Assembly (NCBI GenBank): GCA_051953655.1 | Contig: JBQCIO010000177.1 | Location: 1 to 17,980 of the forward strand | Length of the DNA stretch: 17,980 nt | DNA from: JBQCHF01 sp051953655 | GTDB taxonomy: Bacteria; Actinomycetota; Actinomycetes; Motilibacterales; Motilibacteraceae | Direction of reading: 5' to 3' | Shown here: positions 1 to 5,765 of the stretch, piece by piece | How positions within the stretch are numbered: position 1 is the first letter of the stretch | Layout: each line of letters starts with the position of its first letter | Position numbers and translations under genes: made by a program | Notes under the pieces: model-generated | What the model was told of the DNA's origin: nothing | Seen by the model: the letters and a program-made list of their open reading frames with translations, nothing else | Database searches by the model: none

Positions 1-93
1 GGCGTCGTCCGGGTCGCCGATGGGGGTGCCGGCGAGCACCAGCACGCCGGCGCCGGGCTCGTCGTTCCGCTGGGCACCGTCCCGCTGCGTCAC
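1..93 (-). CDS. rsmI: 16S rRNA (cytidine-2'-O)-methyltransferase RsmI, N-terminal fragment
   Basis: Only the first 31 codons lie in the window; the gene runs off the left edge. RsmI 2'-O-methylates C1402 of 16S rRNA using S-adenosylmethionine. After a short polar N-terminus the fragment reads VLVLAGTPIGDPDDA, which matches the first beta strand and glycine-containing SAM loop (LAGTPIGNxxD) that opens the RsmI/YraL family. The GTG start at 93 is supported by a strong GAGGAGG ribosome site five to six bases upstream. The gene is divergent from pmt with only 36 bases between starts, an arrangement also known for Rv1003/Rv1002c in M. tuberculosis. Identification rests on a short segment plus this conserved neighbour. 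Confidence 0.85.
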   Translation of the reverse strand, partial: MTQRDGAQRNDEPGAGVLVLAGTPIGDPDDA

Positions 94-117
94 GGTCGCC
101 TCCTCACCCGGCGACCC

Positions 118-123
118 TACGAT
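118..123 (+). promoter_or_regulatory. -10 element of a probable leaderless pmt promoter
   Basis: TACGAT fits the actinobacterial TAnnnT -10 consensus and sits at exactly -12 to -7 relative to the GTG at 130. No Shine-Dalgarno sequence precedes that GTG. This spacing is the signature of leaderless transcripts, where transcription begins at the start codon. It supports 130 as the pmt start. No -35 hexamer is clear. Confidence 0.5.
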
Positions 124-129
124 GCACCG

Positions 130-1713
130 GTGGCAGCAGCGGCAGCATCGTCCCCCGTCGCCGGCCCGCTCGCCCGCACCGCGGGGGCACCCGCGCTGGC
201 CCGGCGCGCGGCCCGGGCCGCGGCCGGCGCCCGTGCCCGGCTGGTCACCCCGATGCCCTCGGACGGCCTCTGGGGATGGCTGGGACCGCTGCTGGTGTCC
301 GCGCTCGCCGGGGTGCTGCGCTTCTGGCGGCTCGGCGTGCCCTCGAACAAGATCTTCGACGAGATCTACTACGCCACCGAGGGCAGCTCGATGCTCCACT
401 ACGGCGTCGAGTACAAGGTCGCCGAGAAGGTCCCCGAGTTCGTGGTGCACCCGCCGGTCGGCAAGTGGGTCATCGGCGCCGGGATCTGGCTGTTCGGCGA
501 CAACTCCTTCGGCTGGCGCGCCCCGATCGCGCTGCTGGGCACCCTGTCGGTGCTGGTGCTGGCCCGGGTGGCGCGCCGGATGTTCCGCTCCACCGTGCTC
601 GGCTGCGCGGCCGGGATGCTGCTCGCCGTCGACGGCCAGCACTACGTGGAGAGCCGCACCGCCCTGCTCGACCTCACCCTCAGCGCCTTCGCACTGTTCG
701 CCTTCGCCGCGCTCGTGGTGGACCGGGACCGGACCCGCGAACGGTTGGCGGCGCGGACCGAGGCGTCGACGGAGACGGCGGGTCGCTTCGGGCCCGGGCT
801 GGGGCTGCGGCCGTGGCGGCTGCTCGCGGGGCTGATGCTCGGTCTGGCCTGCGCGACCAAGTGGAACGGCGTGTTCTTCCTCGCGGTGTTCGGGCTGATG
901 ACGGTGCTCTGGGACCTCGGGGCGCGGCGCGCGGCGGGGGTCCGGCGGCCCTGGGCGGGCACGCTGCTGCGCGACGCGCTCCCGGCCTTCGTCTCGCTCG
1001 TGGTGGTCTCCGTCGCCGTCTACCTGGTCTCCTGGACCGGCTGGTTCCGCTCCGACGCCGCCCACGCCTACGACCGCGACTGGGCCGCCACCCGCCCCGC
1101 CTCCGGCCTCGCCTCGCTCGTGCCCGACGCACTGCGCAGCCTGTGGCACTACCACGCGCAGATGCTGCAGTTCAACACCACGCTGCACGCGTTCCACCCC
1201 TACAAGTCCAACCCGTGGGGCTGGCCGGTGCTGGCCCGGCCGGTCTCGTTCTTCTACGAGCAGCCGGTGCAGGGCGACCGCGGGTGCCAGGTCGACAAGT
1301 GCTCGCAGGCGATCACGGCCATCGGCAACCCGGTGGTCTGGTGGGGCGGCACGCTCGCCCTGCTGCTGGCGCTGCTGCTGTGGGCCGGCGCCCGCGACTG
1401 GCGGGCCGGGGCGGTGCTCGCGGGCGTCGTCGCCGGCTGGGTGCCCTGGTTCGACTTCCAGTCCCGCACGATCTTCTCGTTCTACGCCGTGGCGTTCGTG
1501 CCCTACCTGGTGCTGGCCCTCGTGCTGGCGCTCTCCCTCGTCGCCGGCCCGCCGAGAGCCTCGCTGGTCCGCCGCCGCTGGGGCGGCGCGGCCGCCGGTG
1601 CCGTGGTGGCCCTGGCCGCGGTCAACTTCGCCTGGATGTACCCGGTGCTCTCCGCCGTGGTCATCCCCTACGCCGACTGGGCCGCCCGGATGCTCCTGCC
1701 CAGCTGGATCTGA
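130..1713 (+). CDS. pmt: Polyprenyl-phosphate-mannose--protein mannosyltransferase (GT39, Pmt)
   Basis: Integral membrane glycosyltransferase of 527 aa that transfers mannose from polyprenyl-phosphate-mannose to Ser/Thr of secreted proteins; the M. tuberculosis homologue is Rv1002c. It shows the acidic first-loop motif IFDEIYYATEG (about residues 75-85), HPPVGKW (107-113), the central LACATKWNGVFF segment, RSLWHYH in the large extracytoplasmic part, and a run of C-terminal membrane helices ending NFAWMYPVLSAVVIPYADWAARMLLPSW. Length agrees with the family (about 500-530 aa). The first 45 residues are Ala/Arg-rich and poorly conserved. An internal ATG at 253 is the alternative start, but the GTG at 130 has a perfectly placed leaderless -10. 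It is divergent from rsmI, and its 3' end abuts a repeat-rich gap. Confidence 0.93.
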   Translation: MAAAAASSPVAGPLARTAGAPALARRAARAAAGARARLVTPMPSDGLWGWLGPLLVSALAGVLRFWRLGVPSNKIFDEIYYATEGSSMLHYGVEYKVAEKVPEFVVHPPVGKWVIGAGIWLFGDNSFGWRAPIALLGTLSVLVLARVARRMFRSTVLGCAAGMLLAVDGQHYVESRTALLDLTLSAFALFAFAALVVDRDRTRERLAARTEASTETAGRFGPGLGLRPWRLLAGLMLGLACATKWNGVFFLAVFGLMTVLWDLGARRAAGVRRPWAGTLLRDALPAFVSLVVVSVAVYLVSWTGWFRSDAAHAYDRDWAATRPASGLASLVPDALRSLWHYHAQMLQFNTTLHAFHPYKSNPWGWPVLARPVSFFYEQPVQGDRGCQVDKCSQAITAIGNPVVWWGGTLALLLALLLWAGARDWRAGAVLAGVVAGWVPWFDFQSRTIFSFYAVAFVPYLVLALVLALSLVAGPPRASLVRRRWGGAAAGAVVALAAVNFAWMYPVLSAVVIPYADWAARMLLPSWI

Positions 1714-1731
1714 GCCGCGAGGACGCATCCC

Positions 1732-1799
1732 CTGACTCTTCGGATCTTGAGGCATGTCTTCGCTCAGCAGGGTGCAGGGGGTCTCATGATCCGGAGTTC
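1732..1799 (+). repeat. 68-bp interspersed repeat, copy A
   Basis: Aligns without gaps to the reverse complement of 7417-7484, with 59 of 68 positions identical by hand count. The right half, from GCTCAGCAGGGTGCAG to ATGATCCGGAGTTC, is almost invariant, with one difference. The left half carries the other eight differences. It begins 18 bases after the pmt stop codon. There is no transposase or target-site duplication that I can see. This looks like a dispersed non-coding repeat rather than an insertion sequence. Confidence 0.8.
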
Positions 1800-1915
1800 C
1801 GCGGGGGTCCGGTCCGTTCGGTGCCCGGCTGCAGTCTTCCCGTGGGGAAAGGCGCTGATGACGGCGACAGCCCTGCGCGGGGCGAGCAGGGCTGCCGGGT
1901 GGCGGTCAGACACCT

Positions 1916-1974
1916 GCCGCCCCCACGACGTTGTCGCCGCCCCCGCGGAATCCCCCGGGAGCGGCGACAAAGGA
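1916..1974. repeat. 59-bp hairpin repeat, copy 1
   Basis: Direct repeat of 2121-2179 differing at only two positions in 59. It contains a stem with perfect 10-base arms TTGTCGCCGC (1931-1940) and GCGGCGACAA (1961-1970). One inner mismatch comes from an A where copy 2 has G. A CGTGATCGTT motif follows at 1984-1993. Function is unknown; it could be a REP-like element or a terminator. Confidence 0.8.
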
Positions 1975-2120
1975 CCACGGCCCCGTGATCGTTTGCGACG
2001 CCACCTGCTGGCCGCTCGCCCGGGGAGTCCGGCGGCCGGCCGCACGAGGTAGGTGGAGCGGCACTCCTCCTGTCACCAGCGCCGTCGACCGTGGAAGACG
2101 GAACCGCCGACGACGTGGCA

Positions 2121-2179
2121 GCCGCCCCCACGACGTTGTCGCCGCCCCCGCGGAATCCCCCGGGGGCGGCGACGAAGGA
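2121..2179. repeat. 59-bp hairpin repeat, copy 2
   Basis: Second direct copy of the hairpin repeat, 205 bases from copy 1. Its stem is a perfect 12-base inverted repeat, GTCGCCGCCCCC (2138-2149) with GGGGGCGGCGAC (2162-2173), around a 12-base loop. It lies about 60-120 bases past the symporter stop codon on the minus strand, so it may terminate that transcript, although there is no U-run. Compared with copy 1 there are about 21 extra bases before the shared CGTGATCGTT (2210-2219), and these include a small GTGCT-CC-AGCAC hairpin. Confidence 0.8.
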
Positions 2180-2240
2180 TCCGGGTGCTCCAGCACAGAA
2201 GGCGCGGCTCGTGATCGTTCCGCCCCCACCTGGCCCCAGA

Positions 2241-3593
2241 TCAGACGCCGGCGGCCACCGGGACGCGGACGTCGGCGGGCTCGTCGGAGGCGACCTCGAC
2301 CTCGCGGCCGGCGTGGAACTGCGCCTCGTCGAGGATGCCCTCGCGGCGGGCGACGATGGTCGGCACCAGCGCCTGGCCGGTCACGTTCACCGCGGTGCGG
2401 CCCATGTCCAGGATCGGGTCGACGGCCAGCAGCAGGCCGACGCCGGCCAGCGGCAGGCCGAGCGTGGACAGGGTGAGCGTGAGCATCACCGTGGCGCCCG
2501 TCGTGCCGGCGGTGGCGGCCGAGCCGAGCACCGAGACCAGCACGATGAGGACGTAGTCGACCGGGCGCAGCTGCACCCCGAAGAACTCGGCCACGAAGAT
2601 CGAGGCCAGCGCCGGGTAGATCGCGGCGCAGCCGTCCATCTTGGTCGTCGAGCCCAGCGGCACGGCGAAGCTGGCGTAGGCGCGCGGGACGCCGAGCCGC
2701 TCGGCCACCTGCTCGGTGACCGGCATGGTGCCCACCGAGCTGCGCGAGACGAAGCCGAGCTGGATGGCCGGCCATGCGGTGGCGAACCAGCGCCGGACCG
2801 AAAGGCCGTGGGCGCGCAGCAGCACCGGGTAGACGACGCCGATGACGAGCGCCAGGCCGATGTAGACCGCGCCGACGAAGACCCCGAGCGAGCCGATCGC
2901 GTCGAAGCCGTAGCTCGCCACCGCGTTGCCGAGCAGACCCACGGTGCCGATCGGCGCCAGGCGGATCACCCACCACAGCACGGTCTGCACGAGGGCGAGC
3001 GCCGAGGCGTTGAAGGACAGGAACGGGGTGGCCTTGTCGCCGGCCTTGAGCGCGGCGATGCCCAGCGCGATCGCGATGACGACGATCTGCAGCACGTTGA
3101 ACGAGAGCGTGGTGGACGTGCCGTTCGCGCCGGTCGAGGTGTGCGCCTGCAGACCCAGGATGTTCGAGGGGATCAGGCCGGTGAGGAAGGCCCACCAGTC
3201 CCCGACCGCGGCGGGTGCCTTGGCGGCGGACTGGTCGACGGAGGTGTGCCGGCCCGGCTGCAGCAGCAGGCCGAGCCCGATGCCGATGGACACCGCGATC
3301 AGGGCGGTGATGCCGAACCACAGCAGCGTGCGCCCGGCCAGCCGCGCGGCGTTCGAGACACCGCGCAGGTTGGCGATGGAGGCGATGACCGCGGTGAGCA
3401 CCAGCGGCACGACCAGCGTCTTCAGCAGCGCCACGAAGGAGCTGCCGATGGTGGACAGGGTGCTGGTCAGCCAGTTCGGGCTGCCGTCCGAGACCGGGCC
3501 CAGGTCCCGGGCGACGAGGCCGAGGACGACTCCGAGCACCAGGCCGGCGAGCACCTGAGCGGAGAAAGGCGTTCTACGCAAGCGGGAAAGCAC
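2241..3593 (-). CDS. Dicarboxylate/amino acid:cation symporter, TcyP-like (probable L-cystine uptake)
   Basis: A 450-aa polytopic membrane protein of the DAACS (SLC1-type) family. The family motifs are all present, but in the form I know from the Bacillus cystine carrier TcyP: FVSRSSVGTMP (281-291) rather than the glutamate-carrier SSSATLP, MDGCAAIYP (319-327) with GCA instead of GTA, and DPILDMGRTAVNVTG (392-406) with DMGRT instead of the usual D-x-x-RT. Helical reentrant and TM7-TM8 regions are complete, and length is normal. The GTG start at 3593 has GGAG six bases upstream. A Cys-ending leader ORF and hairpin lie immediately upstream, which fits a sulfur-amino-acid substrate. Family assignment is firm; cystine specificity is inference, and dicarboxylate or glutamate transport is the alternative. 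Confidence 0.92.
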   Translation of the reverse strand: MLSRLRRTPFSAQVLAGLVLGVVLGLVARDLGPVSDGSPNWLTSTLSTIGSSFVALLKTLVVPLVLTAVIASIANLRGVSNAARLAGRTLLWFGITALIAVSIGIGLGLLLQPGRHTSVDQSAAKAPAAVGDWWAFLTGLIPSNILGLQAHTSTGANGTSTTLSFNVLQIVVIAIALGIAALKAGDKATPFLSFNASALALVQTVLWWVIRLAPIGTVGLLGNAVASYGFDAIGSLGVFVGAVYIGLALVIGVVYPVLLRAHGLSVRRWFATAWPAIQLGFVSRSSVGTMPVTEQVAERLGVPRAYASFAVPLGSTTKMDGCAAIYPALASIFVAEFFGVQLRPVDYVLIVLVSVLGSAATAGTTGATVMLTLTLSTLGLPLAGVGLLLAVDPILDMGRTAVNVTGQALVPTIVARREGILDEAQFHAGREVEVASDEPADVRVPVAAGV

Positions 3594-3622
3594 GAAAGAC
3601 TCCAGTGGGATGACGAGTGAGG

Positions 3623-3647
3623 TGACGACGAGCTGGACAGGTCGTCA
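3623..3647 (-). promoter_or_regulatory. Hairpin starting at the leader-peptide stop codon (candidate attenuator)
   Basis: On the minus strand TGACGAC (3647-3641) and GTCGTCA (3629-3623) form a perfect 7-base stem with an 11-base loop. The first three bases of the stem are the leader's TGA stop, so a ribosome stalled on the two preceding Cys codons (3653-3648) would cover the stem. UCCAG in the loop (3637-3633) is complementary to CUGGA at 3605-3601, which overlaps the symporter's ribosome site, so a competing SD-sequestering pairing is possible. No U-tract is present, so an intrinsic terminator is unlikely. The structure is seen; the mechanism is inferred. Confidence 0.5.
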
Positions 3648-3713
3648 GCAACACAGGTCGCTGGAGGTGCGCAGGAGGTCGACGTGGCGCCGCTGCGTGA
3701 GCAGGACGGGCAC
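3645..3713 (-). CDS. Cysteine leader peptide (22 aa, 'RRHVDL' putative leader family)
   Basis: A small ORF with a GTG start at 3713 and a strong GAGGAGG ribosome site six bases upstream. The product contains LTQRRHVDLLR and ends in Asp-Leu-Cys-Cys before TGA. This matches the short actinobacterial 'putative leader peptide' family (pattern LTxRRHVDLxRxxSxLC) found ahead of sulfate, cysteine and other sulfur genes. It ends 51 bases before the DAACS symporter start, and a hairpin begins at its stop codon. Likely role in cis: ribosome stalling at the tandem Cys codons when Cys-tRNA is scarce, changing expression of the transporter. Recognition is by motif and context; the regulation is inferred. 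Confidence 0.75.
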   Translation of the reverse strand: MPVLLTQRRHVDLLRTSSDLCC

Positions 3714-3790
3714 CGCGCACCTCCTCGTCGTCCTCGCGGTCACTGCCTGTGCCGGGATCGGCACGCCGGTGACCAAGGCGATGTGGGGTG

Positions 3791-3796
3791 ATCGTA
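3791..3796 (-). promoter_or_regulatory. Candidate -10 element for the leader-symporter transcript
   Basis: On the minus strand TACGAT fits TAnnnT and lies between the luxR stop (3857) and the leader start (3713), predicting a 5' untranslated region of about 70 bases. With an 18-base spacer the matching upstream hexamer would be GGAACT (3820-3815), not a classical TTGACA. This is a weak, position-based call. Confidence 0.35.
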
Positions 3797-3824
3797 TTCC
3801 CGGTCCGGGGGAGCAGTTCCACGG

Positions 3825-3844
3825 CCGGACCCGAGCGGGCCCGG
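3825..3844 (-). terminator. Possible hairpin terminator after luxR
   Basis: On the minus strand CCGGGCCCG-CT-CGGGTCCGG forms a stem of up to nine pairs including one G-U, 12 bases downstream of the luxR stop codon. It has no U-run. It also lies upstream of the leader-symporter promoter candidate, where a boundary between the two transcripts would be expected. Confidence 0.35.
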
Positions 3845-3856
3845 CACCGGCCGGGG

Positions 3857-4612
3857 TCAGCCGGCGAGGACGTGGCGTGCGCTCGCCACCGCCTCGGTCC
3901 GGCTGCCCACCTGCAAGCGGGCGTAGACGTGCTCGAGGTGCTTGCGCACAGTCCCCTCCGCGAGCCCGAGGTCGCGGGCGATGCGCCGGTTCGTGTGCCC
4001 GTCGGCGACCCGCCGCAGCAGCTCCAGCTGGCGCGGGGTCAGGGCCGGGACGCTCCGGCGCTCGGCCTCCACGTGGTCTCGGATCCGCACCAGGTGGGGT
4101 CGCAGCAGCGTGAGCAGCAGACGGTCCCGCTCGGCGAACGGCACATCGCGCTCCTCACGGGCGAGCATGATGCGGCGTTCCAGCCGACCCTGCGGCGGCA
4201 GGCAGACGAGCAGCTCGTGCCAGAGGCCCTGCCGTCGGAAGTACTCCCCCATGAGCAGCCGTGCGTAGGCACGCTCGGAGTAGAAGTCGGTCCAGGTCGT
4301 CACCGTCGAGTGGTCCCCGGACGTCTCCGGCCAGGAGCAGGCCACGCAGTCCCAGTAGGCGTCGAAGAAGAGGGCGTCGGACTCGGGGTCCTCCGGCGGG
4401 AGGCCGGCCAGCTCGACCTCCTCATCCGCGACGACCCGTCGGCCCCGCGTGTCCATGACGAAGAAGCTCACGCAGGCGCAGGGGATGAGCTCGGCCAGCC
4501 GCTCCAGCACCCCGACGGGGAACTCCTCGTCATCGGGTGCCTCCGGATCGACCGACACGACGTCGAGCAGCCGGCGCAGGTCCTTCTCGCTGATCCCGGC
4601 GGACACGTCCAT
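3857..4612 (-). CDS. LuxR C-terminal-type transcriptional regulator
   Basis: 251 aa. The C-terminal 60 residues (about 188-245) are a LuxR/NarL-type helix-turn-helix: LTPRQLELLRRVADGHTNRRIARDLGLAEGTVRKHLEHVYARLQVGSRTEA in two consecutive parts, with the canonical LTPRQ opening, NRRIA and VRKHLEHVYARL recognition helix. The N-terminal part (about 1-180) is GAF-like in appearance, with CVSFFVMD, an FDAYWDC segment and the conserved DFYSERAYARL. It is not a phosphoreceiver domain (no aspartate pocket seen), so it probably senses a ligand. The ATG at 4612 was chosen over upstream in-frame codons because GGGAGG precedes it by six bases and the extra sequence looks non-coding. Divergent from the 99-aa membrane protein at 4790, a plausible target. 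Ligand unknown. Confidence 0.88.
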   Translation of the reverse strand: MDVSAGISEKDLRRLLDVVSVDPEAPDDEEFPVGVLERLAELIPCACVSFFVMDTRGRRVVADEEVELAGLPPEDPESDALFFDAYWDCVACSWPETSGDHSTVTTWTDFYSERAYARLLMGEYFRRQGLWHELLVCLPPQGRLERRIMLAREERDVPFAERDRLLLTLLRPHLVRIRDHVEAERRSVPALTPRQLELLRRVADGHTNRRIARDLGLAEGTVRKHLEHVYARLQVGSRTEAVASARHVLAG

Positions 4613-4789
4613 GGCGGCCTCCCTCGCTCCTGCCACGGTAGGCGCGCCGGGGCGGCTGCGGGGTACGCCGATGTGCGCACGTCCGACCGAGGGGACCGGG
4701 GGGGTCGCGCAACGGCGTATCGACGCCTCGCGGCCGGAGCGCTCACGGTGGCCTCGACACCATCCGCACATCGCATCCGGGAGGACCCC

Positions 4790-5089
4790 ATGTCTGTGTC
4801 ACGTCTGTCGCACCTGTCGCGCCCCGCCCGCCGTACGGTCGTCGCCCTCTCGGCCCTGGTCGCCTTCCTCGCGCTGCCCGCCTCGGCCTGGGCGATGACC
4901 GAGCCGCTGCCCTCGTCCACCGCGCCGGCCGGTCCACCGGTCCTGGTCGAGCAGACCTCGGTCGGGTTCCCGTTCTGGCAGCTGGTCCTGGTCGCCGCCG
5001 TGGCGGCGGTGCTCGGCGCCCTCGCGGTCCTGCTCGGCACCGCGGTGCGGTCCGCCGAGCGGCGTCGGGCGCACACGCAGCCCGCCTGA
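4790..5089 (+). CDS. Small membrane protein, unknown function
   Basis: 99 aa that I do not recognise. It starts at ATG 4790 behind GGGAGG at suitable spacing. Residues about 15-36 form a basic-then-hydrophobic segment ending PASAWAM, either a cleavable signal peptide or first transmembrane helix. A short Pro/Ser-rich linker with TEPLPSSTAPAGPP follows. A second hydrophobic helix spans about 64-86 (WQLVLVAAVAAVLGALAVLLGTAV), and the tail is basic (RSAERRRAHTQPA). The likely topology is an extracytoplasmic linker and a cytoplasmic tail. The 177-base gap shared with the divergent luxR contains a GGCGT-ATCG-ACGCC inverted repeat near 4713, a possible regulator site. It ends 12 bases before the tetR operator. 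Confidence 0.75.
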   Translation: MSVSRLSHLSRPARRTVVALSALVAFLALPASAWAMTEPLPSSTAPAGPPVLVEQTSVGFPFWQLVLVAAVAAVLGALAVLLGTAVRSAERRRAHTQPA

Positions 5090-5101
5090 GGCCTTGCCAG
5101 G

Positions 5102-5127
5102 AAGCAGTGAACCGGGATTCACTGCTT
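5102..5127. promoter_or_regulatory. Palindromic operator of the tetR-aidB operon
   Basis: A perfect inverted repeat: AAGCAGTGAA (5102-5111), six-base spacer CCGGGA, TTCACTGCTT (5118-5127). Size and symmetry are typical of TetR-family operators. It ends two bases before the chosen GTG start of the TetR gene. Its right arm therefore covers positions -12 to -3, where the -10 of a leaderless transcript would be (TTCACT). Binding there would block transcription of tetR and aidB, that is, autorepression. Confidence 0.75.
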
Positions 5128-5129
5128 GC

Positions 5130-5765
5130 GTGCCCTACCGCCGCAGCCCCCTCACCCAGGAGCGGCTGGACGCCGTGCGGGACGACCTCGCGCGAGCCGC
5201 GCTCGCGCTGGTGTCGGAGGGCGGCTGGGCGGCCTGCACGGTGGCGGCGGTGGCGGCCCGGGCGGGGGTGGCGACCGGCACCGTCTACGCACACTTCCCG
5301 AGCAAGGCGGCGCTCTGCGTCGAAGCGTTCGGCCGGGCCGCGGGCCGCGAGGTCGAGGCGGTCCGCGCGGCGGTCGCCGACCCGCGGCCGGCGGCGCAGC
5401 GGGTGGCCGCGGTCGTCGACGTGTTCGCGGGCCGGGCGCTGCGCGCGCCCCGTCTCGCGCACGCCCTGCTCGCCGAGCCGGTGGACGAGGCGGTGGACGC
5501 CGAGCGGCTCACCTACCGCCGCGCGCACCGCGACCTCGTCGCCGCCGTCCTCGCCGACGGCGTCGCCTCGGGGGAGCTGCCCGAGCAGGACGTCGTGCTG
5601 GTCGCGGCAGCCCTGGTGGGCGCGATCGCCGAGGCCGTCGTCGTGCCACTGGCCAGCGGGGGCGACGGGCCGGCCTCGGTCGCCCCGCTCAGGGAGTTCG
5701 CCCTGCGCGCCGTCGGAGCCGGTGCCGGACCCGACCGAGGAGGTCGTCGTGCCCGCCACACATGA
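5130..5765 (+). CDS. TetR/AcrR family transcriptional regulator
   Basis: 211 aa. The N-terminal TetR DNA-binding domain is clear: an initial helix ERLDAVRDDLARAALALVSEGGW, then TVAAVAARAGVATGTVYAHFPSKAALCVEAF (about residues 33-63), which holds the helix-turn-helix and the characteristic GTVYxHFPSKxAL. The C-terminal helical ligand domain is variable, as usual. The GTG at 5130 was chosen because it follows the operator palindrome directly. A TTG at 5094 in frame would put the palindrome inside the gene and lacks a well-spaced ribosome site. It overlaps aidB by 17 bases, so the two are translated as one operon. Likely an autorepressor whose inducer may be an acyl-CoA or a damage-related ligand; that is inference from the partner gene. 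Confidence 0.88.
   Translation: MPYRRSPLTQERLDAVRDDLARAALALVSEGGWAACTVAAVAARAGVATGTVYAHFPSKAALCVEAFGRAAGREVEAVRAAVADPRPAAQRVAAVVDVFAGRALRAPRLAHALLAEPVDEAVDAERLTYRRAHRDLVAAVLADGVASGELPEQDVVLVAAALVGAIAEAVVVPLASGGDGPASVAPLREFALRAVGAGAGPDRGGRRARHT

Larger units (their letters stand above)
1714..2240. other. Gene-free, repeat-rich convergent intergenic gap
   Basis: These 527 bases separate the convergent ends of pmt and the cystine-type symporter. I find no convincing coding region: the open frames have no ribosome site, no recognisable domain and are crossed by repeats. The gap contains one copy of the 68-bp interspersed repeat immediately after pmt (1732-1799) and two direct copies of the 59-bp hairpin repeat (1916-1974, 2121-2179). 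A shared CGTGATCGTT follows each hairpin copy, at 1984-1993 and 2210-2219. The hairpins may serve as bidirectional terminators. Confidence 0.8.

Noticed and set aside
276..1988. Plus-strand frame running through pmt into the repeat gap (570 codons)
   Set aside because: Arg/Ala/Gly-rich shadow of pmt; its tail is just translated repeat A, as shown by the same peptide pattern in the antisense frame at repeat B.
1747..2052. Possible small genes in the pmt-symporter gap
   Set aside because: No ribosome site, no recognisable protein, and both strands are interrupted by non-coding repeats.
1916..2179. CRISPR array
   Set aside because: Only two repeat units, 59 bp long with strong internal palindromes, separated by about 146 bases; no cas genes.
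2091..3620. Long plus-strand open frame across the symporter gene (509 codons)
   Set aside because: Asp/Gly/Gln/Arg/His-rich product without domains, exactly antisense to a complete DAACS gene; a high-GC shadow frame.
3574..3822. 82-codon minus-strand frame overlapping the leader region
   Set aside because: Different frame from the 22-codon leader, overlaps the symporter start, composition unlike a protein; the leader ORF has the motif and ribosome site.
5094..5129. TTG at 5094 as the tetR start
   Set aside because: It would put the operator palindrome inside the coding region, has poor ribosome-site spacing, and the added residues match nothing in TetR proteins.
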